Source: Amphiura filiformis | Lineage: Eukaryota > Echinodermata > Ophiuroidea > Amphilepidida > Amphiuridae | Length of the DNA stretch: 64,000 nucleotides | Assembly: GCF_039555335.1 (NCBI RefSeq) | Contig: NC_092644.1 | Span: 50,171,281-50,235,280 of the forward strand | Direction of reading: 5' to 3' | Shown here: positions 36,072 to 49,445 of the stretch, piece by piece | Layout: each line of letters starts with the position of its first letter | Position numbering within the stretch: the stretch's first letter is position 1 | Notes under the pieces: model-generated | Told to the model about the DNA's origin: nothing | Databases searched by the model: none | Seen by the model: only the letters and a program-made list of their open reading frames with translations | Position numbers and translations under genes: made by a program

Positions 36072-37153
36072 GGTTACGGTTCGCTATCTCTAAGGTTCGC
36101 TATCTCTAAGGTTCGCTATCTCTAAGGTTCGTTATCACTAATTATGAAAAAGGGCCGCTATACCTAAGGTTCGATATCACTAATTTTGAAAAAGGTTCGG
36201 TATTTCTAAGGTTCGATATCACTAATTTTAAATAAGGTTCGCTATCTCTAATTTTAAATAAGGTCCGTTATCACAAATTTATTGAAGGTTCGCTATCTCT
36301 AAGGTTCGCTATCACTAATTTAAAATAAGGTCCGCTATCTCTAATTTTAACAATCCCGGTATCCCTAAGGTTCGCTATCTCTAATTTTAAATAAGGTCTG
36401 CTATCTCTAAGGTTCGCTATCTCTAAGGTTCGCTATCTCTAAGGTTCGCTATCACTAATTTCAAATAAGGTTCGCTATCTCTAATTTTAAATAAGATTCG
36501 CTATCTCTAATTTTAAATAAGGTTCGCTATCTCTAATTTCAAATAAGGTTCGCTATAGCGGTCCTTATTTAAAATTAGAGATGGCGGACCTTATTTGAAA
36601 TTAGAGATAGCGGACCTTATTTAAAATTAGAGATAGTGGACCTTTTTTAAGATTAGTGATAACAAACCTTAGGTATAGCGAACCTTAAACGAAATTAGTG
36701 ATAACGAACCTTAGAGATAGCGAACCTTAATTAATTAGGGATAGCGAACCTGAAACAAAATTAGTGATAGCGAACCTTAGGTATAGCGGACCTTAGAGAT
36801 AGCGAACCTTTTTGGAATTAGTGATAATGAACCTTAGAGATAGCGAACCTTCAATAAATTAGTGATAGCGGACCTTATTCAAAATTAGTGATAGCGAACC
36901 TTATTTTAAATTAGTGATAGCGAACCGTATTTAAAATTAGTGATATTGAACCTTAGAACTAGCGAACCTTATTCTAAATTAGTGATATCGAACCTTAGAA
37001 GTAGCGGACCTTTTTTTAGGTATAGCGAACCTTTTTCTCTATTAGAGATAGCGGGATTCTGATCTCCATAGACTTTACACGTTAGTGATAGCGAACCTTA
37101 GAGATAGCGAACCTTAGAGATAGCGGACCTTAGAGATAGCGGGATGTCACCCC
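36072..37153. mobile_element. Foldback of short GGTTCGCTATC(TCTAA) units
   Basis: The left half (36072-36550) is tandem copies of AAGGTTCGCTATCTCTAA-like units with ATTTTAAAT spacers. The right half (36560-37153) is the same unit reverse-complemented (TTAGAGATAGCGAACCTT). The turn is a short palindrome near 36550-36570. TAACTA flanks both ends (36066-36071 and 37154-37159), a 6-bp target duplication. No reading frame. Confidence 0.85.
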
Positions 37154-37159
37154 TAACTA

Positions 37160-38274
37160 AACCACATAGCATGTACACGATCTTGGCAATCTTTTCATAT
37201 GATAACTCCTTTTTTCACGCATGTAAGTCTATGTGTCGGCCAAAGTGCCCACTGGTAGACAATGTAAATGGCCTAGTCCAACTTACCCTCAAGTTTTCTT
37301 CTTTTTGATCCTACCACTTCATCTGACACATCTTTACTTGTTGTTGCCATGGCAACTACACCAGGATTGGTCACTCTTTACCAACGAGAACTGGTTTATC
37401 TGCAATAGACCATTGATATTATATTATAGTGAGTGTTATTAAAGCTGGGCCATTGATTGTTGACCAATGAGGAAACAGCTTAAGGGCAGAGTAATGGGAG
37501 AGAACATGGACCTTTTCGAGCTTCATTATTTCTGAATTGTATGTCCAAAGTATATAAAACTATACATTTTTGGAAAGGAAATGAGTCAAGGAATCCCATG
37601 TGACGTCAGATTTGTTCAAAAATCTCAAGTTTTTGAAAAAATCACAAAAATTCACTTTTATACCCCAATTTTTTGTGACAACTTAGAAAAAAATCCGTTC
37701 GAAGTAAAAAAAATTCAGTTAGCTTTTCATGAAGAAGAGACATGAACTTAGGGAAAGTTTTTTTATTTTTTTAAAATTTGTCTCTTTTTTCGAAATATTG
37801 AAAAAAACATGTGAAAAAAGCCATTTTGTCATTCTATTAAGCTAAAAATTGCACATAATGGTGTATATTTTTGTTTAAAACAAATATTTTGAAAAAATGA
37901 AAAAACCTTCCCTAGACTTTGATGTACTCTAAAGGATAGTGCAAAAAGTTTACCCTTTGCTTGCATATTTTTCGAATTATCTTGTCACAAAAATCGCGCA
38001 ATATAAAAGTGAACTCTGAGAAATCGACATTTTAGTAAAAAAATGTCAAAATTATGCACAAAACGTCCTTAAATTTTAAAACGGTAAGACTTTCACACGT
38101 GTAAAAGCTGTATCTGGTGCATGGTCTAAATATGCATCTTTTTGCACCAATGAATCTATAATCTCTGCTTTCAGTGCGCCAAAATTCAAAATAATTAAAA
38201 AATCTAAGTGGCATTTTGACTGCAATTTTTTTTTTGTTTACACCACATTAGTCAAAAATGTCTCCATATGAGTG
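37160..38274. other. Spacer with partial TE-like sequence
   Basis: About 37520-37640 resembles the terminal region of the TTAA element (ATAAAACTATACATTTTTGG against ATAAAAGTATACATTTTTAG), so a diverged relative may lie here. No inverted partner and no coding sequence were identified. Confidence 0.4.
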
Positions 38275-38345
38275 GTTGCTTAATTTTTTGCTATAGTCAG
38301 TAATTTTTGGATATGTTGTACAATATACACCAGAGAAGCAAAAAA

Positions 38346-38702
38346 GTAGTGCTGTAATCGATAAGCTTTCTGGGTATCGATATGTCGGGAGGCAAACATC
38401 CGACATGTCGATACTATTATCGATACTCACGCAGTTTGAAACACGGATTTGAGTTTACCAATTTTATTATCAGTAAGTTCCAGAAACAAGTTAACAACAA
38501 GTGTATTGAAGCCTAACAGCTCAAACTAAATTGGGAGACGGTAATTTGAGTATTTGACGGTAATTTGAGACCTGATTTGAGATAATCTAAGCATGTGTGC
38601 CATGTCGTTTGTGTATCGATACTGACATTGAGTGTTTCGACATGTCGGAAGTCTATGTATTTTCCGACTATCGATACTTACGACAATCGATTACAGCACT
38701 AC
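38346..38702. mobile_element. Nested MITE, 357 bp
   Basis: The termini are GTAGTGCTGTAATCGAT and its complement. The opposite foldback arm (about 44790-44805) has the uninterrupted GAAGCAAAAAAGTATTTGCC, so the insertion point is known. The target duplication lies in an A run and cannot be sized. Confidence 0.85.
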
Positions 38703-40070
38703 AAAAAAGTATTTGCCACATTTTTTATTTCATGTGGGCGGGGCCTAACCAGCCAATTTCAAAATGGCCGCCACTTTCCAGATTTTTTTACTATATCAGT
38801 AAGGGGAGCTGTCATTTACACCCCTAGGACTTACTCAAATCAACTTTTTTAGGTTCCTTATATGACCCCAAAAGACATCCAATATGTTCTCCGAAATAAA
38901 AAGTAGCCCTAATGCAGATATTCAAGATGGCCGCCAAAATGGTCGCCAAAACACGTTTTTCTGACTAAAAATACACACAATTAGCCTTTAAAACACATCT
39001 TATCCTAGAGTAATTCATGAGTAAGGGCTTCTGGGCCATTAGCTAAAACAACTGTCCTAATATTATGATGATTCCATGGTTTAAATTCAAAATGGCGTCT
39101 AAAATGGCATTCAAAATGCCGCCAAAAGGGTTTTTTTTACTAGAATGCACTAAATTAGCCTTTAAAACACATATTTTATCCTAAATTCATGAGTAAGGTC
39201 TTCTGGGCCATTGGTTATTTGTTAATGATAATTCCATGCTTTAAAGTCAAAATGGCATCCAAAATGGCTTTCAAAATGGCCGCCAAAAGAGTTTTTGACT
39301 AAAGTCATTCATGAGTAAGGGTTTCTGGACCATTAGTTAAAACAACTGTCCTTAAATTATGCTCATCCCATGCTTTAAATTCAAAAAGTATAAATGGCAC
39401 TAGAGTTCAATTTATGGTAAATCAATTCAAGATAGTATCCACAATGGGCAGCAAATCAGCATTTGGATAGCTAAAACTTGAACGAAAATTAATAATGTTT
39501 TTTTTTAAATTTTCTATCATATTATCAATTATCTATTATAAAGACTCTGTTGATGTAGTTTGTGTTCTTTTGCAATTTCTTTTATTTTACTTTGGCATTG
39601 AGAAATTTCTAGTAGGCCTGCTTGAAGTAGCTTATTGCACTTACATACCATTGAGCTGTATGTCTATGCATATTATCTCGGACATATCAACATAAATTTA
39701 CTTCTATTTTATTTTGTTCTCATAATCTACATGGGGGTTACTCTATAAAGGTAAAAGGCTAGAATCAAATGAGTAAACTAAATGACATAGAAAGTAACCC
39801 ATCATAAAAATGATTCATTTTCTTCATTGGGGCAACATCTCATATGACCCATTTAAAGTCTATGCACACTCACAATACCTATAAAGATCCGGAAATGTCG
39901 CCTACCAGTGCATGCAAAACCAGCTCACAAGATAGATGATGTCCACAAATAGCCTTTATAATGTTGGATATGTATCAATATATACAAAAAGAAGCTACAC
40001 CATTATTTTGAATTCCATCACAGGTGCAATCAGATGTTCCGATATGTTCGCTGAAACCTTTAGGTTGGTA

Positions 40071-40314
40071 CGCACAAAAGATTTAGACCGGGTCTAAAGT
40101 TAGACCTGGTCTAAGTGGAATTTAGTCTCAGGTGAAAGGACATTTTCCTTTACATTTGCTTAAGTTATTTTGTATTATTTTTGAACTTCGTATTAAAATC
40201 TTTAGAATTTGCTAGCTACTATTGGAAGGAAATAATAGTAAAGGACCATTCTGATTGAACTAAATTCCACTTAGACCAGGTCTAACTTTAGACCCGGTCT
40301 AACTCTTTTGTGCA
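40071..40314. mobile_element. Nested 244-bp MITE with TA target
   Basis: Arms of about 55 bp beginning CGCACAAAAGATTTAGACCG are nearly exact inverted repeats and contain the sub-palindrome TTAGACCGGGTCTAA. TA lies on each side (40069-40070 and 40315-40316), as in Tc1/mariner-mobilised MITEs. The mirrored arm near 43485 lacks it. Confidence 0.85.
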
Positions 40315-40413
40315 TAGCATCAATTGGGAGAAATTCCATCAACATCAATGTCAAATGCAATTTCGTCATAATCACTGAAGGTGCCAACCCCAAAAGTGTT
40401 CCTTATACAGTGG

Positions 40414-41522
40414 CAGGGTTTTCTTTAACGCACAAAACACGCGTATTTACGCGTCCAGGCACTTTTCTGACCCCTTCAAATCCTATAGTCCCAAAGTCCA
40501 ATGCGTACAAAATCTTGAAAACGTACGCGTTCAGATATTGCAAGAATTAAATAGAGAAACACCTGATATTGTGTATTTTATTCTCGGCTTTTGGCATTTA
40601 GGACCTAGGCCTATATAATACTCCCGATATGTAGGACAGCGAAAGGCTTTATGGACCGGCATTTCACAATTTTCAGCTTTTCAACTGTCCAAATTTAAAT
40701 TTTACACAGTAATAGTTCCAAAATGGTCCACCAAATCGTTTCAATTAGGTCTTCATTTTGCAAAATTTTCCAAGTTCTAAGGAGGGAACATCACCGTGCG
40801 TAGTTGATAAACAAATGGCCACTTTCACTTCTGCTTTCGACATCTGCTCATTTCACAAATGTTCGGGTTTTTTAAACTAAAATTTTACACATTAATATTG
40901 CCAAAATGATCCACCAAATTGCTTCAATTAGATCTTCATTTTGCAAAAGTTTCTTACTTCTCTTTTAAAATTGCCCCCACCCCCTTCTGACTGCTCTAGA
41001 GAGTCTAGATCCGCCACTGCTCCAAACAGTGGTGTAGATTTCTTTATGACTCGGGGGGGATGGGGTGTGTCTTGAAGTATAGTGAATCCAGCACCTTTTG
41101 GAGAAAGAATAAGTTTATGGTACAAAAAAATTTACCATTTTCAACCTAAACTGTTGAAATATTGTGCAAAAGTGGAAAAAATTCGCGAGAAGCGCGCAAA
41201 AATGTGCACTTTTGGGGCTAAAATGGCCAAATATGAGGTTAATTTGGTCAGAAACCCACATACATGCGTCAACATTGGGGGATGATTGTATGGACCATCC
41301 CCCTGGCAAAATATTGGGGGAGATCCCCCCCCCCCCCACCCAAATCCGGATCTACGCCTATGGCTCCAAAAACACACATAATTGTTAAAAATGTCTTAAA
41401 AATAATATTATAAAAATACCCCTTGGGCAATGTTTTTGACTCCTTCAGAGGAAAATTCACAATTGAAAGGGTCAACAAAATTTGAAAATACCCCTTCAGC
41501 AAAATGCTTAAAGAAAACCCTG
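40414..41522 (+). mobile_element. hAT-like non-autonomous element, copy 1
   Basis: The ends are CAGGGTTTTCTTTAA and its complement. TACAGTGG is duplicated exactly at 40406-40413 and 41523-41530. CAGGG termini with an 8-bp duplication are diagnostic of hAT. The inside contains tandem-like pieces (CCAAAATG(G/A)TCCACCAAAT) and no transposase frame. Confidence 0.9.
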
Positions 41523-41713
41523 TACAGTGGTTGCTTAAGTTTGTAACTTGACATATCTGACTCACTGGTTCCTCATGCTGTCGTGAATAGGTGGAACTTT
41601 TTGGGTATAACACAATAAAAATAACACTGGATATTGAATCTCTACGGAATTGACAGATTTCTGGGCTATAAATATGGAGGAAGGTTTTGGTCTTCACCAA
41701 AATCTTGGGACAC

Positions 41714-42053
41714 CAGAGTGAACATCAATGCTAGCAGCTTCATTTGTATGTATAATGTAAAAGCCATCATTACTTCATTACTTCTATCATATCCAGAGAG
41801 TATTCAACGTGTCCCACGATTATTTACAATGGCCACCACAAGATCAGCCGCAGCCTTCTGATTACTCTGGACAGGTGATATCTTCCACTGGACAAGTTAA
41901 ATATGATCTACAATGGAATTTCTACATGTAAATGCTCCGGATCCTGGAATGTAACCTGGAAGAAGCAGTTTCAAGTCTGTTTTGCTATATTTATGGTTCC
42001 TAGTTGATATGCCTGACTCACTGCTTTCTCGTTCATGCCTTAGTGGTGATTGA
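41714..42053 (+). repeat. Direct repeat of about 340 bp, copy 1
   Basis: Nearly identical to 42535-42880. The plus frame ending in AAAF is shared by both copies and has no domain signature. It lies inside the foldback core. Confidence 0.9.
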
Positions 42054-42534
42054 AATTTGATGAACCGGTGTAAAGTCCTTTTATGCAACCCAAAAGCTAG
42101 AGGAATTATTGTATTGATCAGAAAGGATTGGCCAAGACGCATATCAATTTATAAGCGCTCTTTTTTAAAAGTCATAAAAACAGGCGAAAATAGTAACACA
42201 AGATTTTCAATTTAAAGAGAATTGACCATTGCTCATTCTAGTGACTCTATTATTATGGACAATATTAGTGTGCTTTTTTCATTTAATTACATAAAATTTG
42301 ACAAATATTGTAAGGAACACTTGAGGCTTTGACTTTTAAAACCTACATTTTGGTCAATAAATTTGCTTGGATAGGTAGTTTTCAACAGATTTTCCACATT
42401 AGCCTTGAATTGTGTTATCTGTTGACTTAGTGACGAAAAGTGTTTTAGGGGGAAGTGTTAGCCTTCGTTTGATATAAAAAAAATTCTGATTGGATGAAGG
42501 GAACAACTGAGGTTTCGACAATAAAAAACAATCA

Positions 42535-42880
42535 AAGAGTGAACATCAATGCTAGCAGCGTCATTTGTATGTATAATGTAAAAGCCATCATTACTTCATT
42601 ACTTCTATCATATCCAGAGAGTATTCAACGTGTCCCACGATTATTTACAATGGCCACCACAAGATCAGCCGCAGCCTTCTGATTACTCTGGACAGGTGAT
42701 ATCTTCCACTGGACAAGTTAAATATGATCTACAATGGAATTTCTACATGTAAATGCTCCGGATCCTGGAATGTAACCTGGAAGAAGCAGTTTCAAGTCTG
42801 TTTTGCTATATTTATGGTTGCTAGTTGATATGCCTGACTCACTGCTTTCTCGTTCATGCCTTATAGCGGTGATTGAAATT
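42535..42880 (+). repeat. Direct repeat of about 340 bp, copy 2
   Basis: Second copy of 41714-42053, differing by a few substitutions and a short insertion (CTTATAGCGG against CTTAGTGG) near its end. Confidence 0.9.
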
Positions 42881-44868
42881 GTGGCATTTTCTGAACGATG
42901 TATCGGTAGTCTTTGACCAGCTTGACGTTTTGACCCAGGCCACCGGCCCAGACCAAGGTAAAATTGAACCTTGCCTACTAGGGGTTGTTCTCAAGCTCCA
43001 TACTGGACGATCTTTCCAGATAGATAGACAGACAGACAGACCAGACTGATGTCACCTTAAGGTTGAACTTTCTTTAAATGTCCATAAACTTCTTATGGGC
43101 TTGGTGAATTTGCTGTGTTTAACCAAGTTGCAAAGAAGAGAGATTAACTACTTTGAGGTCGTTTACTGTGATATCATCAACATATTTGCTGTGATTCTCC
43201 AATCTCCATTCCCCAGTATGGTACTGTACTTCACCTTCTGCCTGGATTATACCTTTAATTCTGCAATTAAGGCTTCAGACTCCGGTGTTAATATTTGTCG
43301 TTTTATACCTATGAAGTTCCACCTATTCACGACAGCATGAGGAACCAGTGAGTCAGATATGTCAAGTTACTAAATTAGCGACCAATAGAACATAGTTTTG
43401 GCAACTCCATTGTTCTATCAATGGTAGTATATAATAATGATGTAATGGCTATTTGACGTTGATGTTGATGGGATTTCTTCCAATTGATGATAGACTCTTA
43501 AAGGTTTTAGCAAACATATGATTGCACCTGTGATGGAAATCAAACAATTGCGTTGCTTCTCTTGGTACATTGACACATATATATGCCAACATTATTTATA
43601 AGGGCTATCTGAGGTCAACCTCTATCTATCCTAAGACTTGGCTTTGCACTGGAAACGTTACCTGAACTTTATTAAAGTCTCGTGAGTGTGCATATAGACT
43701 GTAAATCAAACATATAGGATGCTGGCCAATTGAATAAAATGCATTTATTGTGCTGATGGGTTAGTTTCTGTTTCTTTTACTCATTTTAATGCTAGCCTTT
43801 TTTACTTTACTAGAGGAACCCACATGTAGATTTAGAAGAATAAATTGTGAAACAGAAGTATATTCATGTTGATATGCTCCAGTGCATTACAAATTCATTC
43901 ATTGTGGATGTCATTTTGAATTTCCAACATTCCAATGATACAATTTGATAAGATACCGTATGTTTGGTTGAGCCCACTAAGCTAATTTCAATTGACTGTT
44001 TTAACCATTGAATGTATTGAACAAATTTTTAAAGAGAAAAAGATGTTTTGGCGGCCAATTTGACGCCATTTTGAATTCAAAGTATGGGATCATTATTTTT
44101 TTAACGACAGTTCATTTAATGTATATCAGCACAGAAGCCCAAACTCATAAGTTACAAAAAAAGTACTTTTGGATAAAATATGTTTTAAAGGCTACTTTTT
44201 TAGTAAAAAAATGTTTTTGGGAGCCATTTTGGACGCCATTTTGAATTTAAAGCATAGTATCATCATAATTTAAGGACAGTTGTTTTATATTATGGCCCAG
44301 AAGCCCTTACTCATGTATTACTTTAGCATAGAATGTGTTTTAAAGGATAATTTAATGCACTTTGAGTCAAAAACCCGTTTTGGTGGCCATTTTGAACGCC
44401 ATTTTGGACGCCATTTTGAATTTTAAGCATGGGATCATCATAATTTAAGGACAGCTGATTTAACTAATGGCCCAGAAGCCTTAACTCATGAATTACTTTA
44501 GGATAAATATGTTTTAAAAGCTAATTCAGTGCATTTTTAGTCAAAAAACCCTGTTTTGGCGGCCATTTTGGCGGTCATCTTGAGTATCTGCATTAGGGCT
44601 ACTTTTTGGTTTGGGGAACATAGTGGATATTTTATTGGGTCGTACAAGGAACCTAAAAATGTTGATTTGAGTAAGTCCTGGGGGTGTAAATGACAGCTTT
44701 CCTGTCTGATATAGTAAATAAATCTGGAAAATGGCTGCCATTTTGAAATTGGCTGGTTAGGCCCCATCCGCATAAAATAAAAAATGTGGCAAATACTTTT
44801 TTGCTTCTCTGGTGTATATTGTACAACATATCCAAAAATTACTGACTATAGCAAAAAATTAAGCACCC

Positions 44869-47800
44869 TTACAATATTGACTAGACTTTGCTGGCGTTAA
44901 CAACATACCGAATGCGCCTTGACTGCGTTGGACATACGCGCAGAGTTGCGTCGCGTCACGCGACGCGAATCGCGCGCGTAGTCGATTCGCGTCGTCACAA
45001 TATTTCGCATTCGCACATTTCTGACTCATTATTTCCCGCCAATTTACTAAGCTGTCTTGAGCCATGTGACTTTTTAGAGTTGAAAAGAGTGAAATAAATC
45101 AAGCAAAAATACGAATAAATATTAGCAAGTTGTATTTGATCAGTTTCAAGTGAAAGAATACATCTTAGTTTTGATAAATATCAAAAAATCTCAAATTTGG
45201 TCGTGGACGAATGTGTCTTCCATTACTCTGGCCTTAAGTGGACAAGCTGTCATAAGCATAATTTGAGCATTGCTTGTCAGGCTGGATTGAATCAGAGACG
45301 GTGTGCCAGAGGTTAGGCCAACAAGCCTTATGTTGTGTATTCCGGCCTTATTATTAGGGGAAATCCTCGGGCGTTCATGATGAGGCCTATTCAGGTTTTT
45401 GTACGACATCTTTGTTTAGTAGCATAGATGTGCTAACATAGCCGGCTGGTGGTTATAAGCTGGAAGCCTTGTTAAAGACAAAATAGATATGATTCTATGA
45501 AACTGTAATATTCACTACTTGTATTTTGAATGGGGCTTCAACTTTGCCAATACTACTGTATTCCACAATTTATTTTTGCCAATTTTTTTTTCAAAATACC
45601 CAATAATACAATTTTTTGACTTATCTTTCACTTTTAAGCAATTTGTACACAATTTTAATTCCAATTTTTCACTTTCACTTGGATCACTGTATGGACATTT
45701 AACTATGACCCATATCACATCAAACCATTGCTATTGTCAGAAGCCCGTGCACATTTAAATATATTATTGAAAATGTGTAATAAAGACAATAAGGAATTTA
45801 TAATATATTTTTTTTGGTGTTTTGGGAAAAGGAAATGATATCTTCAATATGAAAGGTCAAAATTTTCAATTGATCGTCGGCTTTTCATCCCACCTACATA
45901 CACTTTAAGTATAAATCATCAGATTTATAAAGTTTACTTCGAGTAATATCAAAAATAACAATTTTTAATCATTTGCCATAAAATGTGTATTACATTGCGA
46001 ATTTCATAAAATCAAAATTATTTGATATCAGAAGGACATTCTTCGTATTCAGAATGCAATTCGATATGTCTGATGTGCTCTAATGTCCCACAATAAATAC
46101 CAGTAGCGTATTTAGCCCTTTTTGAACGGGCGCGCCCCCCGGTACCAAAAAAAAAGAAGAAAAAGATAGATAGAAAGAGAGAGAGAGGGAGGGAGGGTGA
46201 GAGAGAGAGAGAAAGAGGAGAGTTCGAACTAGGGGAATGGGACATTAATTTGCAGGCTTCATTTTAGGCCTTATATGCGACTATAGATAGCCCTATGCTA
46301 TAGCCTATTTTGTGATAGGGGGCCCTACTTTCCGAGCACGCTGGCAATTTGAGAGCACACTAGTCATGTAGGCCTAGGCATAAATTGCTTGGGCCGGGCA
46401 AGTATGATATTTTGAGCCTTTTTGAGCAGTTACTAGTTGTAAACCGTTCAGGTGCGGATTCAGAGGGGCAGGCCCAGCCCCCCTTCCTCCCAAAAAGAAA
46501 GAGGAAAGGAGAGAAGAGAAAAAAGGAGAAAAAAGAAAGGATTAAATTGTACGTATAAGTAGGCCCATGCCTAAACCGAAGTCGGGTCAATCTATAATAT
46601 ATAGGTCTGTGATTATTTTAGGCATTGCTTGAAAGTTGAAGGCGGGTCCTCTGCCCAAAAGCATGTGAAAAATATGGCGGGCCTGCCGATATGACCCGTC
46701 ACATTTTGTCACCAAAGTCAGTAGGCCTAAGACGGACTCCATGCTGACTTCAATTCAACATCGATCCCTGCATGCTTTAATTGCAAATCTCAAGTCTTGG
46801 GCCTAAAATGTACAATTCTACAAATTGAGTTTGGGCCCTTTTTTGTTTTAAAAAGCAATGATAGTGTAAAAATGAGGCACCAAATGGCTTCAATTGGACC
46901 TTCATTTTGCAAAATTTCAAAACTTCTCAGGGGAACATCCCCCTCAGACACCTCTGCATATATAAATAACTGTCCGTTTTCGCTTCTGTTATATTTAATC
47001 AGCACTTGATGTATATACCTAATACAGCAACAGTGAAAACAGTGGCTTCAATTGGCCTGTCATTTCGCAAAGTTGATATTTTCGGCTTTTTCAAACTAAA
47101 AATGGTTTCAATTGGGCCATCTTTTCGCAAATTTTTTGCTTTTTCAAACTAAAATTTTACACAATAATATAGTGACAAAATGGTCCACCAAATGGCTTCA
47201 ATTGGGTCTTCTCAGCCATATTGTATTTCACAACAAAAAACATAATCTGCGCCCCCGGTCTACAAATTCCTGGATACGCGCCTGAATACTGTCCAAACGT
47301 TCATACCCCACCCCTTAAATCCTTGTTTAGGGTGCTTTTCAAAAGTTGATTATCATGGCCTTTAGTACATTCCTTTTAATAGTGCCACTCCGTGGTAAAA
47401 TAAGGTATGTGTAAGCCTATACATTTATGATGGACACTCTGGATAACACTGGAGGCTAAGCTTCTGTTGTACTGCTAATGTTACTCTCACCCAATCCCGG
47501 GCACCCAATGACCCCTCGAATTAGGTCCATAGTCCATCTCTGATCCAAAGACCCAGCCCTCACTGAATAGCAATTGCAGGCCCTATATTTTTGAAAAATA
47601 AGTCTTGGCCTTACAAGTTACACCTGTATAGGTGAGATAAATAAAAGTACCCTACCCGGGGTTTTGAAACACCAAAATATCGGTTATAGAAGCCTGTAAT
47701 TCAGAGCCCACACTATAATAATATGCCACCATTTTCTTGCAGACAGTGACTGGTAAAGACATGTCATTAATATTTATTGCCATTGCATAGCCAAATTTTT

Positions 47801-48133
47801 AGGATCAGCAAATAGTAAGCATCTTGTATGAAAACTGCAAATAAACTATAGGGCCTACTGCCAAAATACATGATTTTCCCCTTTTTGCCAAATCATAGGA
47901 AGGGTGACAGCCTGACAGGTCAGGCATAATACCAGAATATGTTGTGTATTTATATGGGGTTCACTGGCCCCCTGTGTTAAGAACAATATAAAAGGAACAA
48001 GTACAGGGGCGGGGGGCTGGGCGTTCTTTTTTTTTTGGATTGGGTAGAATGTGCAGCTGGGATTCTAAAAACATATATCCCAAAAATGTACTGAATTAGA
48101 TGAAAAGAGACCCAAAAATATATTAATTTTCTA
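44869..48133. other. Intergenic, partial repeats
   Basis: No gene. 44890-45010 is CpG-rich with CGCG palindromes. 46790-47250 carries CCACCAAATGGCTTCAATTG words related to the inside of the hAT-like elements. 47315-47370 is a fragment of the 24066 MITE interior. Purine- and pyrimidine-rich simple tracts lie at 46150-46225 and 46490-46540. Confidence 0.5.
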
Positions 48134-48136
48134 TTA

Positions 48137-48412
48137 GGGACCATTCACAAACACTTGTAAGGGGGGCCTGATGCAAAAAAAAATTCATTGCGAAAATTTT
48201 TCGGGGCCCCCTCTTTACAGACCTCAAAAATTTCAGGGCCCCCCTTTTTGACATGAAAATTATGTGTCAACCCCATAGAAAAGCATATAAACTTAATTTT
48301 TCCAGGGAAATTTGTGGTCATTTTTTGCAGGCCCCCCCCTTAGGAGGGTCAACAAATTTCAGGGCCCCCTTTTTGCATCAGGCCCCCCTAACAAGTATTT
48401 GTGAACGGTCCC
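48137..48412. mobile_element. 276-bp MITE with TTA target (PIF/Harbinger-like)
   Basis: Arms GGGACC(A/G)TTCACAAA and on for about 45 bp are inverted. TTA flanks both ends (48134-48136 and 48413-48415). TTA targets with GG-starting ends fit PIF/Harbinger. Confidence 0.82.
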
Positions 48413-48415
48413 TTA

Positions 48416-48883
48416 TTTCTGTTCAAAATTACAGTAAATTTATATCCAAGCAGAAAATTTAAACCCATCTCTAAACCAGTTATGAATATTTCACCCAAAC
48501 ATTGTACCAATGAGTCTGAAAATGTACCCCAAAGCTGCTGCACATACGGTATCTTTACTAAATCCCCCCCCGGCAAGTGCTATATTGGCTTATTTATTTG
48601 TCACAAATAGGCCTACTACAAATGTTTTTTATTACATCCATGTTATTTCAAAAAGCAGCTGTGCAAAATAAAAATTTGTTAGCAAACTCCAATAATAATA
48701 TATTGTAATCAACTTACCTTTAGCTACGCCAAGTCCAAGTCAATAAATGCATCAGAGACAACCCTTGTCCTATAATCAAATCCAATTGAAGTTTTGATCT
48801 TTTCATGAAAGAGAGAAGACATTAAGCTTTAGATCAATTGAGGCCGATAGAATCAAATACAAAAACTAGAGAGAATTTAACCG
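48416..48883. other. Intergenic spacer
   Basis: Nothing recognisable; the short frames on both strands are chance. Confidence 0.5.
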
Positions 48884-48886
48884 TTA

Positions 48887-49155
48887 GGCGACGAAAAAAG
48901 AAAACCCTGTTCTACGGACCCGACCGACCCAGATATTGAACAAATTGGGAAAAAATTTTCCTGTACAAATGAATACCAACCCAAATTTCGACAATTTCAG
49001 GAACAATTTTTTTTTTTTGTATTTTCTCATATTGCAAATATTTACAGATTTTGGTGATTTTTTGGGTCATTTCAAAAAAAAAAAAAAGCCTGACCGACCG
49101 ACCCTACTTGAAAGGTTCGTCCGCCCATAGAACAGGTTTTCTTTTTTTCGTCACC
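48887..49155. mobile_element. 269-bp MITE with TTA target
   Basis: GGCGACGAAAAAAGAAAACC at the left returns inverted at the right for about 35 bp. TTA lies on both sides (48884-48886 and 49156-49158). The interior has CCGACCGACC words at both ends. Same target class as 48137-48412 but unrelated sequence. Confidence 0.82.
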
Positions 49156-49311
49156 TTATAGTTGGATACATGTACATTCATTGTACAATGTACAAATGAA
49201 GGAAAATTATATGAATCATGTCTTATCATGTGAGCTCATATTGGGCTATTTCAGTTGAAATCCATACACCCCTAGTGGATGACATGACCTTAATCTTCCA
49301 CACAGGGTGTG

Positions 49312-49445
49312 TCAATAGAGGTTATCCACTTTACTCATGTGTGACTTCTAACAAAAGGTGTTAGTTCCCGTAGTATTTCTCATTCAAACCAATTCAATGC
49401 ACGACCTCAGAGTTACCTGCATGACTTTGACAGGCTATTTTAAAA
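49312..49445. repeat. Interspersed repeat, relative of 12560-12800
   Basis: Matches the first 130 bp of that repeat, then diverges after GCTATTTTAAAACAG. Probably a truncated copy. Confidence 0.7.

Larger units (their letters stand above)
38275..44868. mobile_element. 6.6-kb foldback with long arms and nested insertions
   Basis: GGTTGCTTAATTTTTTGC at 38275 pairs with the complement ending at 44868, about 90% alike by eye. Homology between arms continues in patches to about 41640 on the left and 43260 on the right. The outer arms contain about three tandem units of about 190 bp with AAAATGGCCGCCAAAA words. The left arm was lengthened by three later insertions (38346, 40071, 40414). No target duplication was resolved and no transposase is visible. 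Confidence 0.78.
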
